Origin: Enterococcus pseudoavium NBRC 100491
GTDB lineage: Bacteria; Bacillota; Bacilli; Lactobacillales; Enterococcaceae
Reading direction: 5' to 3'
NCBI RefSeq assembly: GCF_001544295.1
Contig: NZ_BCQF01000007.1
Coordinates: 37,702 to 101,701 of the forward strand
DNA length: 64,000 bases
Shown here: positions 50,591 through 59,376 of the stretch, piece after piece
Layout: every line of letters starts with the position of its first letter
Numbering within the stretch: the stretch's first letter is position 1
Position numbers and translations under genes: made by a program
Notes under the pieces: generated by a model
What the model was told of the DNA's origin: nothing
What the model saw: the letters and a program-made list of their open reading frames with translations, nothing else
Database searches by the model: none

Positions 50591-51205
50591 ATGACAACTT
50601 TTTATTTTGTTCGACATGGAAAAACCGAAATCAATGCGGAAGGACGCTTCAATGGAGGCACAGTCGATTCCCCTTTAGTTCCGTCTGGGGTGGTAGCCAC
50701 GCAGAAAATGGCAGAGCATTTAAAAAATGTTTCCTTTGATTTGGCGTTGGCTTCTCCGCAACAACGCGCCCAAACGACAGCGGAAATCATATTAGCAGAA
50801 AATGAGCAAGCACCCCAGCTGACGATTGTTGAAGAGCTGCGTGAATTACGCTTAGGAGATTGGGATGGTCAGCCGATTGATCAGATCAAAGCAAACTATC
50901 CGCAAGAGCTGATTTATTATCGGACGCGCCCAGATTTATTTGATGCCCAAAGATTTCACGCAGAAGATTATCAAACTTTGATTACCCGCAGTATGCAAGT
51001 CATTGACATGACCGCCAAAAACCAGCCGGAGGGCAACGTGTTAGTAGTGACCCACGGCATTTTATTGATCGCTTTATTGAATACATTAAAAGGCCTACCG
51101 TTAGCGAAAATCCGCGAAGGTGGAATCGTTGATAATTCTAGCTTAACGATTTTAAACTATTCTGAGGGCAAAGCGCTGTTTGAAACTTGGGGACAGACCT
51201 TCTAG
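50591..51205 (+). CDS. Histidine phosphatase family protein
   Basis: A 204-residue phosphoglycerate mutase-like phosphatase. The catalytic RHGKT motif is at 7-11 with the second His in VVTHGILLI near 154-162, and RAQTTAEI near 57-64. It removes phosphate from a small substrate that cannot be named. AGGTGGAG precedes ATG 50591. Confidence 0.92.
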   Translation: MTTFYFVRHGKTEINAEGRFNGGTVDSPLVPSGVVATQKMAEHLKNVSFDLALASPQQRAQTTAEIILAENEQAPQLTIVEELRELRLGDWDGQPIDQIKANYPQELIYYRTRPDLFDAQRFHAEDYQTLITRSMQVIDMTAKNQPEGNVLVVTHGILLIALLNTLKGLPLAKIREGGIVDNSSLTILNYSEGKALFETWGQTF

Positions 51206-51513
51206 CTGATATAAAAAATGGATGATTGTTCAACTTATCTTTCTATTCATGATTAACAGTGAGCGAAGTGGTTGCAAGCTGATTTTTTGATGGGGGTTCA
51301 TTCGTGTCGGGACCGCTTGCTTTTTAGGCAGAATAAGCGAAGCAGGAATAAGTAATCTTAGATTCACCACGTTTTTTTGCGCGAACTAAGGGGAAAGTTA
51401 CCGCTTACTTTTAAAAAACTTTTTAACGTTTTTTTAAATCTGTTTTTTTATCTGTCAAGCAGGTGGCTTATTGAAAAATAAAAAAACAACTTTCAAAGTT
51501 GATAAAAGACTTT
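51206..51513. other. A+T-rich intergenic stretch without gene
   Basis: About 300 bases with scattered T runs and GAAGCG-containing words near 51264 and 51340. No convincing gene, operator or RNA was seen. Confidence 0.4.
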
Positions 51514-51567
51514 AAAAAAGGAGAAAAGCTCTTCAAAAACACATTTGAAGAGCTTTTCTCCTTTTTT
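51514..51567. terminator. Bidirectional terminator with long perfect stem
   Basis: A 21-bp perfect inverted repeat: AAAAAAGGAGAAAAGCTCTT and its complement around 12 bases, between convergent genes. The perfect length is unusual. Confidence 0.92.
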
Positions 51568-51583
51568 ATGGAAATAATTTAGA

Positions 51584-52078
51584 TTAATTGGTAAATAAAT
51601 CCTTTTGTTTTAAACGATAAGTCAATTCGATCATAGTTTCTTGATCTTCTAAAGGAACCGAGGCATCCGTCAGAAAATATTCATAGCTACGGAAGGTGAA
51701 GACCCCATTTTCCTGTTTGATGGCTTCGATCAATTCTTGATAGGATTCTGTCAATTCCTCATAGTCACCAATGTAGAGTGTTCGCATGGCTTGATAGCTT
51801 GGCAGAAGATAGCTTTGAAATTTTTCTGTTGACGGGATCTCTTGATTGATTGGAAAACCAATCTCAACAGCGATCAGTTCGTCTTTTGGCTGACCGCTCT
51901 CATCTAGATTCAAGTAGGAAACAAAGGGCATTCCCACCAGTTCGGCATCGTTTTTCTGACTATATTCTAATAGCTCAACAAAAGAAGTTCCAATGTAATT
52001 AGGCAAATGTTCATGGGAAATATGCGTGGACATCGAAACGATTGTTTGTGCTGGTTTAGTAATTTTTTCAATTTGCAT
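51584..52078 (-). CDS. GyrI-like effector-binding domain protein
   Basis: A 164-residue protein of the GyrI-like/AraC effector-binding fold, with a repeated strand-helix layout and Tyr/Phe-rich YLLPSYQAMRTLYIGDYEEL near 87-106. These domains bind small hydrophobic ligands. It is not attached to an HTH here. GAGGG lies 7 bases before ATG 52078. Confidence 0.8.
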   Translation of the reverse strand: MQIEKITKPAQTIVSMSTHISHEHLPNYIGTSFVELLEYSQKNDAELVGMPFVSYLNLDESGQPKDELIAVEIGFPINQEIPSTEKFQSYLLPSYQAMRTLYIGDYEELTESYQELIEAIKQENGVFTFRSYEYFLTDASVPLEDQETMIELTYRLKQKDLFTN

Positions 52079-52147
52079 GTTCATCCCTCACTTCATAAAA
52101 GTCTTATGCCGATTGTAACAAGTAATGAAATCGAATACAAACCTAAA

Positions 52148-53113
52148 CTATTTTGAGGAGGACTCTAGGGCTAAGACTTGTCCATGCTGATTCAAGTAAT
52201 TAAAGAACAGCGGAAACAAGTCTACATCAGCTTTTTCCAAGCGTTCTTTAGCAGAAAGTCGCTGCCAAGTTTTAGCAGAAATTCTTTTTTCCAATCTTTT
52301 TTTTGCTTGTTGAAAGGTAGGCTGACGCTGGTAAACGACCCGATTCAAAAGTTCACCTTTGGCATAGAGGTAGCAGTAATACAGACCGTTTTCCGGCAAA
52401 ATGCCAACGAAAACGTGGTTTTGCATGATCTGAATCAATTGCTTATTGCGACGTAAAAAGCGCTGGACGGTCAAATAATATGTCCACCATTCTGCCGAAG
52501 CCTCAAAATCATGGCGCTCACTGGCGGCTTGGACTCGTTGATCGATTCGCGTAAGCAAGGCAGTCGATTGACCGAGAAGCGTGGACTTGATCTCTTGGAT
52601 TCGCAGGTCAAATTCCGCTTCAGGAGTGATTTCTTGGTAATCTTTGACGATGCCAGCGACATACTTCAATGGTCCTTCCAAGCGATAGACACTGTTGATG
52701 ATCTGCTTCAGCTCTTGGATTTTGCTCTCCTTAAAAAAGGGACCAATCACCAAACCGGTTTCAGACCATTCGCTTAATACCCGCAAATAAGGCGGCCGGT
52801 CGATGAATTGAAAGTAACCGTAGTTTTCGTAGTAGTTCATCAAGCGGTTGTAGCGGGGCCGGATTTGATGAATCAGCTGGCATTCTAAAAGCAGTGCATC
52901 AAATTCCGTATCGACGATCTCATAATCGAAGTCCACGATTTCGCGAACCATCTCTTGGACTTTGCGGGAGTGCTGCTTGTTCTGAATAAAATAGGAGCTG
53001 ACCCGCTGTTTCAAATTTTTCGCTTTTCCTACATAAATAATCTCTCCCCGCCTATTTTTCATTTTATAAACGCCAGGCAATTTTGGCAGAGCTTTGACTT
53101 TTTCTTTTAGCAT
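52148..53113 (-). CDS. UvrC-like protein with GIY-YIG nuclease domain
   Basis: A 321-residue protein with an N-terminal GIY-YIG domain (GVYKMKNRRGEIIYVGKAKNLKQRV at 12-36) and the UvrC-like middle region, but lacking the C-terminal RNase H-like and helix-hairpin-helix parts of full-length UvrC (about 600 residues). It is similar in size to Cho, a UvrC homologue that makes a 3' incision in nucleotide excision repair. GAGGTG precedes ATG 53113. Confidence 0.88.
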   Translation of the reverse strand: MLKEKVKALPKLPGVYKMKNRRGEIIYVGKAKNLKQRVSSYFIQNKQHSRKVQEMVREIVDFDYEIVDTEFDALLLECQLIHQIRPRYNRLMNYYENYGYFQFIDRPPYLRVLSEWSETGLVIGPFFKESKIQELKQIINSVYRLEGPLKYVAGIVKDYQEITPEAEFDLRIQEIKSTLLGQSTALLTRIDQRVQAASERHDFEASAEWWTYYLTVQRFLRRNKQLIQIMQNHVFVGILPENGLYYCYLYAKGELLNRVVYQRQPTFQQAKKRLEKRISAKTWQRLSAKERLEKADVDLFPLFFNYLNQHGQVLALESSSK

Positions 53114-53149
53114 AGAATCACCTCGTTTGTTCAAATTAACAAAAAAAGA

Positions 53150-53172
53150 CTTTTAAATACCTCTTAAAAGTT
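53150..53172 (-). repeat. A+T-rich hairpin upstream of the UvrC-like gene
   Basis: ACTTTTAA pairs with TTAAAAGT around 7 bases; possibly part of a terminator or a leader structure. Confidence 0.3.
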
Positions 53173-53303
53173 TTGAGAGGCATTCGCTTTTTCAAAAAAA
53201 TAAATAATAAGTTAAAAATAGAATGTTTTGGTCGATTCGCTTAAAAAATAATACGAAATATCAATAATTAGGGTTTGTTAATCTTACTCAGGTATTTATG
53301 ATG

Positions 53304-53312
53304 TGTTATAAT
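53304..53312 (+). promoter_or_regulatory. Extended -10 promoter of the SagA-like gene
   Basis: TGtTATAAT (53304-53312) with no good -35, a typical extended -10 element, about 40 bases before the start codon. Confidence 0.65.
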
Positions 53313-53353
53313 TAATACGTCAAGAAATTAATTGAGAGAATGGAGAGATGTGC

Positions 53354-55081
53354 ATGTCAAATGGAACCTTGACTCGGCGTCAGCTGCGTCAGCAAAAACG
53401 ACAGAAGACTTCTAATTACCGTTACTTGAAAAAGGGGTCCACCGTTTTAGGTACAGCTTTAGTAACAGCATCAGTAGCCGCGCCATTACTTAACACACAT
53501 GAAGCAGAAGCAGTAGAAGGAAATCCAACCGCAACTACGTCAAATGTTGATAAAAAAGCTTTTATTAAGGAAATTTCGTCTCAAATCAAACCGTTAGCTG
53601 AAAAACATGATTTGTACGCTTCGATAATGATTGCTCAGGCAATTATCGAAAGCGATTGGGGAAGCCATGATTTTGCGCAAGCCCCTTATTACAATCTATT
53701 CGGGCTAGAAGGTCAATACCAAGGTCAGTCAGTAATGCTGGATAAAAAAGATGTAGCGACTGGACAAACTGAAAAGAAAGAGCTAAAAAAATATGGCTCT
53801 TATAAAGAAGCAATACAAGATTACATTGAGATCATCAAGACTACTTCTCGTGACGGCAATGAAAACTACTTCAGCGGGGTATGGCGCAGTAATGCCAAGG
53901 ATTATCAAACAGCTGCAGCCGCTTTAGAAGGACGTTTCACTGAAGATCAAGGATATGTTCAAAAATTAGTTTCTACAATTCAAGAAAATAACTTGTCTAG
54001 CTGCGACGCTACTGAGCCAGTGACACCACCAGTTGCGCAACCAGCTGCAGAGACACCCGCACAGGCACAAGAATATACTGTACAATCGGGCGACACGGTT
54101 AATTCTATCACGGATCAATTCGGGATTGGAGTAAAAGAGTTCACGGATTGGAACAAGATTGATGACAGTAATATTTATGCAGGGCAAACAGTCATCGTGG
54201 GTAACGGTGAAGTCAAAGAAGAAGCACCAGTCGTTCAAGCAGAGCCGGCTCCAGCAGTCGAAGCACCGGTCGCTCAAACCGCACCAGTAGTTGAAACAAC
54301 GGCCACAGTTGATCAAACGGCGACAGATACATTGTTAACTGTTGACACTGTTGCATCAACATCAGAGATGCCGGTAGTTGATCAGTTGGAACAACCTGCA
54401 GCTAGCCCAGTACAGCCAGCTCAAACAATTCCAGCACCTGACCAACAAGTTCAAGCGCAAGAACAACAAAAACAACAAGAGCAAGCACAGCAACAAGCGC
54501 AAGAACAACAAAGACAACAAGAATTAGCACAACAACAAGCGCAAGAACAACAAAGACAACAAGAATTAGCACAACAACAAGCGCAAGAGCAACAAAGACA
54601 ACAAGAATTAGCACAACAACAAGCGCAAGAGCAACAAAGACAACAAGAATTAGCACAACAACAAGCAGAAGAGCAACAAAGACAACAAGAACAAGCTCAA
54701 CAAGAGCAACAAGCAACTGAAACTTCACGTGGCCAGCAAATTGTTGATGAAGCAGGCAAATATATCGGCACACCTTATGTATGGGGTGGAAAAGATACTA
54801 GCGGATTTGACTGTTCTGGTTTGACCCAGTACGTTTATAAACAAGTGACTGGAAAAGACATCGGTGGTTGGACCGTGGCACAAGAATCAGCTGGTTCTCA
54901 GATCTCTGTTGGTCAGGCGCAAGCAGGTGACCTATTATTCTGGGGCGACCAAGGCTCAAGCTATCACGTAGCGATCTCAGCCGGAGGCGACCAATACATT
55001 CACGCACCACAACCTGGTGAAAACGTGAAGTATGGATCAACCCAATACTACACACCAGACTTTGGTGTCCGCGTATATTAA
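53354..55081 (+). CDS. SagA-like NlpC/P60 peptidoglycan hydrolase with LysM and glucosaminidase-like domain
   Basis: A 575-residue secreted hydrolase. It has a signal peptide at about 1-53, a GH73-like glucosaminidase domain at about 65-215 (MIAQAIIESDWGSHDFAQAPYYNLFG), a LysM at about 238-283 (YTVQSGDTVNSITDQFGI), a variable Ala/Pro/Val region, a Gln-rich repeat at 378-450, and a C-terminal NlpC/P60 domain at about 460-575 with the Cys in GFDCSGLTQYVYK and the His in YHVAIS. NlpC/P60 enzymes cleave peptide bonds in peptidoglycan. GGAG lies 8 bases before ATG 53354. Confidence 0.93.
   Translation: MSNGTLTRRQLRQQKRQKTSNYRYLKKGSTVLGTALVTASVAAPLLNTHEAEAVEGNPTATTSNVDKKAFIKEISSQIKPLAEKHDLYASIMIAQAIIESDWGSHDFAQAPYYNLFGLEGQYQGQSVMLDKKDVATGQTEKKELKKYGSYKEAIQDYIEIIKTTSRDGNENYFSGVWRSNAKDYQTAAAALEGRFTEDQGYVQKLVSTIQENNLSSCDATEPVTPPVAQPAAETPAQAQEYTVQSGDTVNSITDQFGIGVKEFTDWNKIDDSNIYAGQTVIVGNGEVKEEAPVVQAEPAPAVEAPVAQTAPVVETTATVDQTATDTLLTVDTVASTSEMPVVDQLEQPAASPVQPAQTIPAPDQQVQAQEQQKQQEQAQQQAQEQQRQQELAQQQAQEQQRQQELAQQQAQEQQRQQELAQQQAQEQQRQQELAQQQAEEQQRQQEQAQQEQQATETSRGQQIVDEAGKYIGTPYVWGGKDTSGFDCSGLTQYVYKQVTGKDIGGWTVAQESAGSQISVGQAQAGDLLFWGDQGSSYHVAISAGGDQYIHAPQPGENVKYGSTQYYTPDFGVRVY
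54488..54697 (+). repeat. Five 42-bp tandem repeats encoding a Gln-rich linker
   Basis: Units start at 54488, 54530, 54572, 54614 and 54656, each encoding QQQAQEQQRQQELA with small changes. Copies 1-4 are almost identical at the DNA level; the last has drifted. Copy number is probably variable between strains. Confidence 0.92.
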
Positions 55082-55093
55082 TAATTAACTTGA

Positions 55094-55143
55094 AAAAATA
55101 TCCAAGCAGACTTAGAATTCTCAAGTCTACTTGGATATTTTTA
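55094..55143 (+). terminator. Rho-independent terminator
   Basis: AAATATCCAAG(c)AGACTT pairs with AAGTCT(a)CTTGGATATTT around a central palindrome GAATTC, followed by T. Confidence 0.88.
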
Positions 55144-55291
55144 CGTTTTTGGAGAATAAATACTTTTAGTTAGTGAAAGTGGTGATGGCTACAAAAGAAG
55201 AGAGACTGATAGGCAGTGAGTACAAATGTTTGAGCGCAATATTAGTAAACACGTTATAATTAAAGAAATTGTGCAGAGTAGAGGTGCTTGG

Positions 55292-56980
55292 ATGAAATCG
55301 CAGAAAAAGAAACAGGCTTTGAGTATAAAAAAAGACAACGAGCTGGCAACGATTGTTTTGCCACCGATTTTAACCGAACGGATCGAAGCCTATCCGGAAA
55401 ACAAACGCCGGCCAGTCAATAAGACGGTCTTTAAAAATGACTATTTTCAATTGACTTATAACACGCGCAATCATTCATTGGCGATCGCATCACAGGGTGA
55501 TCTAGTCTATTCGGCGATCCCTTATGATACCGGGCGTAATTATATCCAACGGGCGGCAGTCCAATATTTGCTCCATCCAGAAGCAGTCCGGTGCTACGTC
55601 GAATTGCATCAAACGACTTTGGAAAAATACTTAAGTTTGAGTATTTTTCAAGTGACGGGTCAGCGAGTGGCGGAAAATTCCTTTGAAGTCAAACAGGCCT
55701 ATCAGGCGATTTTGCAAAATCCTTTATTAGAGATCCAAGTCGCCGGCCGGTTGATGCAACACGACGAGACGGGACCGTTGTCAGCGAACCTGGCCGGAAA
55801 ATTTCTTTATAGTGAAAATACCAAAACCGGTATCGCCGGTTATCTAGCGGAGTATTTGAAATTTGCGGTGCAGGCAGCCAATGCGTTGCCATTAATGATT
55901 GACGGCAAAAATGTTCAACTGTTAGCGACAGTCTCGGAGGATCAGTTGCTGGAGCAGGGGTTGTCGATCCATTCGAAGATCGAACCCGCACTGTCTTTAT
56001 TCCCACAAGAGATCAAACAAGACTTGGAAAATGCCTTAGTGGTCGCTCCCAACGGGCCTATCGTCAATACCCAGCCGCTACTGCGCTCCGAATATGGCGC
56101 AGAACTCAGCAAAGTCCGAAAAAATTATCTGGCGCATAGTGTGCCACCAGATCAAGCAGAAAAATATTTTAAAAATGTTCATTCAACAGAAAATCGCCAT
56201 TTAATCAATGTGGTCTCTGATATCCATGCCAAGGAGGGGAAACTGCCCTTTGTTAATCGGCATTTCAATATTTTAGCTGGTGATCTGTCGGATTCTCGTG
56301 TACAAGATGAGGAGATTCAAGGGATCTATGTGATCGGCGGTCATGAATTGCTTGATGTATTACCGGAAACATCGGACCAAAAGGCGCCTGAATGGGAGAA
56401 ATGGCAACCGATTGTCCACTATGCTTGGTTCAAAGAATTGCTGAATGATCCGGACGAGGCTTGGTATTTGTTACCAGTGGGGGATCATCCCTTTTATGAA
56501 GTCGTGGAAAGTGAACTTAGCGACCGTTTTCCCAAGTTGCAGCTGTTGAATAATCGTGCCGTGATGCACCAAGGGGTACGCTATATCGGCTTAACGCTTC
56601 CAGTTGCCTTGGTTCGGCGCAAACAAGCGCAGCAGCAATTTATCTTAAGAACGCTGACAGAATTATTAGGCGCTGACCAGACGACACCAACGGTCATTGT
56701 ATCCCACGCGCCGTTATTCAACGAATTGAGCCTGCTGCCAGAAACGAGTGAGGCGTACAACAAGGAAAATACTTGTGGGGAACCAGAGATAGAGAGGTTA
56801 TTCGCCCAATACAACATCATCGGGGCGATCCACGGACACCATCATATTCCAGCTTCATCTAGCCGCTTCAAAAAAGTAACGTTTGCCGACAAACGATTGT
56901 TTGTTGTTTGTTCGATTTACTCTAAAGTGAATACTGGGTTTGAACTGTTGAGTTTATTGGAAGAGCGAAAAAAAGAGTAG
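55292..56980 (+). CDS. Calcineurin-like metallophosphoesterase
   Basis: A 562-residue protein. The C-terminal half (about 305-555) has the metallophosphoesterase pattern: VVSDIHAKEG, NILAGDLSDS, VIGGHE in place of GNHE, VIVSHAPLF and AIHGHHHIP, giving two metal ions. The N-terminal 300 residues are not recognised and may form another domain. The substrate is unknown. ATG 55292 has AGAGG upstream, and TATAAT at 55255-55260 places the transcription start before it. Confidence 0.88.
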   Translation: MKSQKKKQALSIKKDNELATIVLPPILTERIEAYPENKRRPVNKTVFKNDYFQLTYNTRNHSLAIASQGDLVYSAIPYDTGRNYIQRAAVQYLLHPEAVRCYVELHQTTLEKYLSLSIFQVTGQRVAENSFEVKQAYQAILQNPLLEIQVAGRLMQHDETGPLSANLAGKFLYSENTKTGIAGYLAEYLKFAVQAANALPLMIDGKNVQLLATVSEDQLLEQGLSIHSKIEPALSLFPQEIKQDLENALVVAPNGPIVNTQPLLRSEYGAELSKVRKNYLAHSVPPDQAEKYFKNVHSTENRHLINVVSDIHAKEGKLPFVNRHFNILAGDLSDSRVQDEEIQGIYVIGGHELLDVLPETSDQKAPEWEKWQPIVHYAWFKELLNDPDEAWYLLPVGDHPFYEVVESELSDRFPKLQLLNNRAVMHQGVRYIGLTLPVALVRRKQAQQQFILRTLTELLGADQTTPTVIVSHAPLFNELSLLPETSEAYNKENTCGEPEIERLFAQYNIIGAIHGHHHIPASSSRFKKVTFADKRLFVVCSIYSKVNTGFELLSLLEERKKE

Positions 56981-57050
56981 ATACGAAATAGTTATTGTGG
57001 AGCAATGTGCAGTAAGGGACTATGTCAGAAAATTTTGGACCGTTGCAGGA

Positions 57051-57082
57051 AAAACCCCCATCGTCAAAAGACGATGGGGGTT
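57051..57082 (-). terminator. Bidirectional terminator
   Basis: AACCCCCATCGTC pairs with its complement around 4 bases, with T run leftward, between convergent genes. Confidence 0.88.
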
Positions 57083-57089
57083 GCTTTAC

Positions 57090-57728
57090 TTACGCTAAGA
57101 CTGCCGCAATCATATCAGGCAATTCTTTTTTCATCACACGTTTGGTTGCTAACGCATCTGTATAAGTGATGGTTTGATCGGCTGCGACGGTTGCTAATAA
57201 TTGACGGTCTTTTTTAGGCGGGTTGTAGAAAACCTCAATGGCTTTGTCTGCCTCTGACCATTCAGCAGAGTAGTTCGCTTTTGATTTTAACGCTTGATTT
57301 AACGCTTCGGCTTGTTCAGCCGTTACCCCTGCATCCGCCGGTTGTTTAGCGACATCAGCCAAAATATCTTGGGCTAGTTCAGCTGCTTGATCTGTTTCAG
57401 CAGGAACTGAAGCCGCATTTTTGAAGCTTTCAGACCACAAGTTGTAAATACTGTTGGTCAATTGATTCAATGTATCGCTTTGGGGTTTTTGGATATACGT
57501 GTCGACAAGGTTCTTGAATGAATGATCATCTTCAGCACTGACGATTTGACGAAGGGTGCCGTCTGTTGCTTTTTCATCAAGATGAATCCGATAATTTTCG
57601 GCCTTATCAAAATAAATGCTGACCTCGCTATGGATGTGGGCAGCTAACGTTTCTTCAACTTGCGCAAAGGCTTTGTTGATCTGTTTGTTGCGGTTTTTGA
57701 TTGATTTTTTGATACTTTTTAAATTCAC
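57090..57728 (-). CDS. Helical cytoplasmic protein of unknown function
   Basis: A 212-residue, Ala/Gln/Glu-rich, mostly helical protein with a basic N-terminus. There is no signal, membrane segment or known motif. The start is a GTG with a weak site, so it is uncertain. It lies between the metallophosphoesterase and dapH genes, but separate terminators suggest independence. Confidence 0.55.
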   Translation of the reverse strand: MNLKSIKKSIKNRNKQINKAFAQVEETLAAHIHSEVSIYFDKAENYRIHLDEKATDGTLRQIVSAEDDHSFKNLVDTYIQKPQSDTLNQLTNSIYNLWSESFKNAASVPAETDQAAELAQDILADVAKQPADAGVTAEQAEALNQALKSKANYSAEWSEADKAIEVFYNPPKKDRQLLATVAADQTITYTDALATKRVMKKELPDMIAAVLA

Positions 57729-57813
57729 GAGAATAATTCAGTCGCTTTCTTTATAGAGTTGTTCTAATCCGTTAGTATTATAGCATATTTTGTCGAAAGT
57801 GCAGTAATAATGC

Positions 57814-57840
57814 AAAAAAAGGCGAAGATTTCTCTTCGCC
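57814..57840 (-). terminator. Terminator of the dapA-dapB-dapH operon
   Basis: GGCGAAGA pairs with TCTTCGCC around 4 bases and is followed leftward by a run of seven T. Confidence 0.9.
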
Positions 57841-57850
57841 AAGCTGTTTT

Positions 57851-58552
57851 TTAGCGTAAATCTTCTAAAAATTCAGTTTTTACCGGATCAATTTGGTCTC
57901 TCATTTTAATGATCTTTGCAGGCGTTCCGGCCACGACGGCACCAGCTGGAACGTCTTTAGTGACGATCGCGCCTGCGGCCACGACCGCATCTTGACCGAT
58001 GTGCACGCCTTCTAAAATCACTGCGTTAGCTCCCACTAACACATTGTCTTCTACAATTACGGGTGAAGCACTCGGCGGCTCTAAAACGCCAGCTAACACC
58101 GCACCCGCACCAATGTGGGCGTGTTTGCCGACCGTTGCTCGAGCACCTAAAATGGCCCCCATATCGATCATCGTACTTTCACCGATTGTAGCCCCGATAT
58201 TGATGATTGCGCCCATCATGATGACTGCTTTATCCCCGATTGAGACCCGCTCACGAATCAATGCGCCTGGCTCGATCCGAGCGTTCACATTTTTGATATC
58301 CAGAAGGGGGATCGCAGAGTTTCTTCGGTCATTTTCAAGATGGACCGCGCTGATCTTGGTTTTATGTTCAGTTAAAACTTCTTGCACGGCTTGACTTTCT
58401 CCGATTAAGATCCAAGTTTTTTCTTGCCCGAAAAACTGCACCTTGTCTTTGGTGAGACCGGTGAGATCGCCTTGAACATAGGCTTTCACAGGCGTCGCTT
58501 TTTCAGCATTTTTAATGTATTTCGCAATTTCATAAGGATCGGTTAAAGTCAT
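57851..58552 (-). CDS. dapH: Tetrahydrodipicolinate N-acetyltransferase
   Basis: A 233-residue left-handed beta-helix acyltransferase (hexapeptide repeats at about 90-205, [35 protein letters not shown]). The N-terminus [22 protein letters not shown] is typical of the DapH group that acetylates tetrahydrodipicolinate in diaminopimelate synthesis. AAAAGGAG precedes the ATG. Last gene of the leftward dap operon. Confidence 0.95.
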   Translation of the reverse strand: MTLTDPYEIAKYIKNAEKATPVKAYVQGDLTGLTKDKVQFFGQEKTWILIGESQAVQEVLTEHKTKISAVHLENDRRNSAIPLLDIKNVNARIEPGALIRERVSIGDKAVIMMGAIINIGATIGESTMIDMGAILGARATVGKHAHIGAGAVLAGVLEPPSASPVIVEDNVLVGANAVILEGVHIGQDAVVAAGAIVTKDVPAGAVVAGTPAKIIKMRDQIDPVKTEFLEDLR

Positions 58553-58620
58553 TGAATCTACTCCTTTTTAAGTCTTTCTTTTTGGTCGTTCAAAAAAGTT
58601 TTGACCAACCACGATCTATT

Positions 58621-59376
58621 TTATTTTTCGTCGATTAATTGTTCCATATCGTATAAGCCCGGGGCTTTTTGGCTGACATATTTCGCAGCTTTGACCGCAC
58701 CGCTAGCAAAAATATTGCGGGATAACGCCAGATGATTCAGTTCGATCACTTCGTCGGGGCCGGCGTAAATCACGGTATGCTCACCAGGGATCGTTCCGCC
58801 CCGCACCGCATGGATGCCTAATTCCGATAAAGGATTTTCTAAGTCATTGCCATGGCGACCATAAATGTAGGTCTTCTTTTCCACCACCGCATCATTGACC
58901 GCATCAGCCAACAATAAGGCCGTACCGCTAGGGGCATCTTTTTTCTGGTTGTGGTGCTTTTCCACGATTTCGATATTAAATTCGTCTTCTAAAACGGGGG
59001 TAATTTCCCGAATCGCCTTAGCCAGCAGATTGATTCCTAACGACATATTCGCTGAAAAAAAGACGGCAGTCTGTTGGCTCGTTTGGACCAGCTGTTCTTT
59101 CACCGCATCAGGCAGACCAGTTGTCGCGATTACCACCGGCATTTTTTTTGCGGCGCAATAAGTTAAGACCGCTGGAACGGCCGAGTAATGGGAAAAGTCA
59201 ATCACGACATCGGCCGTTTCTTGACACGCTTCAATGCTTTGATAGGTTGGAAAATCCGCTTCAAACGCTTCACGATCAATCCCAGCGACGACTTGCATTT
59301 CCGACTGTTGTGCGATCAAGGTTTGTAAGACCTGCCCCATGCGGCCATTGGCACCACTTAAGATGACATCGATCAT
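58621..59376 (-). CDS. dapB: 4-hydroxy-tetrahydrodipicolinate reductase
   Basis: A 251-residue NAD(P)H-dependent reductase. GANGRMGQ at 8-15 is the dinucleotide-binding loop, and EKHHNQKKDAPSGTA near 138-152 holds the catalytic His-Lys region. It reduces the dapA product. Its ATG overlaps the dapA stop by 4 bases. Confidence 0.97.
   Translation of the reverse strand: MIDVILSGANGRMGQVLQTLIAQQSEMQVVAGIDREAFEADFPTYQSIEACQETADVVIDFSHYSAVPAVLTYCAAKKMPVVIATTGLPDAVKEQLVQTSQQTAVFFSANMSLGINLLAKAIREITPVLEDEFNIEIVEKHHNQKKDAPSGTALLLADAVNDAVVEKKTYIYGRHGNDLENPLSELGIHAVRGGTIPGEHTVIYAGPDEVIELNHLALSRNIFASGAVKAAKYVSQKAPGLYDMEQLIDEK

Noticed and set aside
54488..54697. CRISPR-like repetition
   Set aside because: The repeats are contiguous 42-bp coding units without spacers, so they are a protein tandem repeat.
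54402..54773. Leftward frame of 123 codons opposite the Gln repeats
   Set aside because: It is a Leu/Val-rich shadow of CAA/CAG repeats on the other strand.
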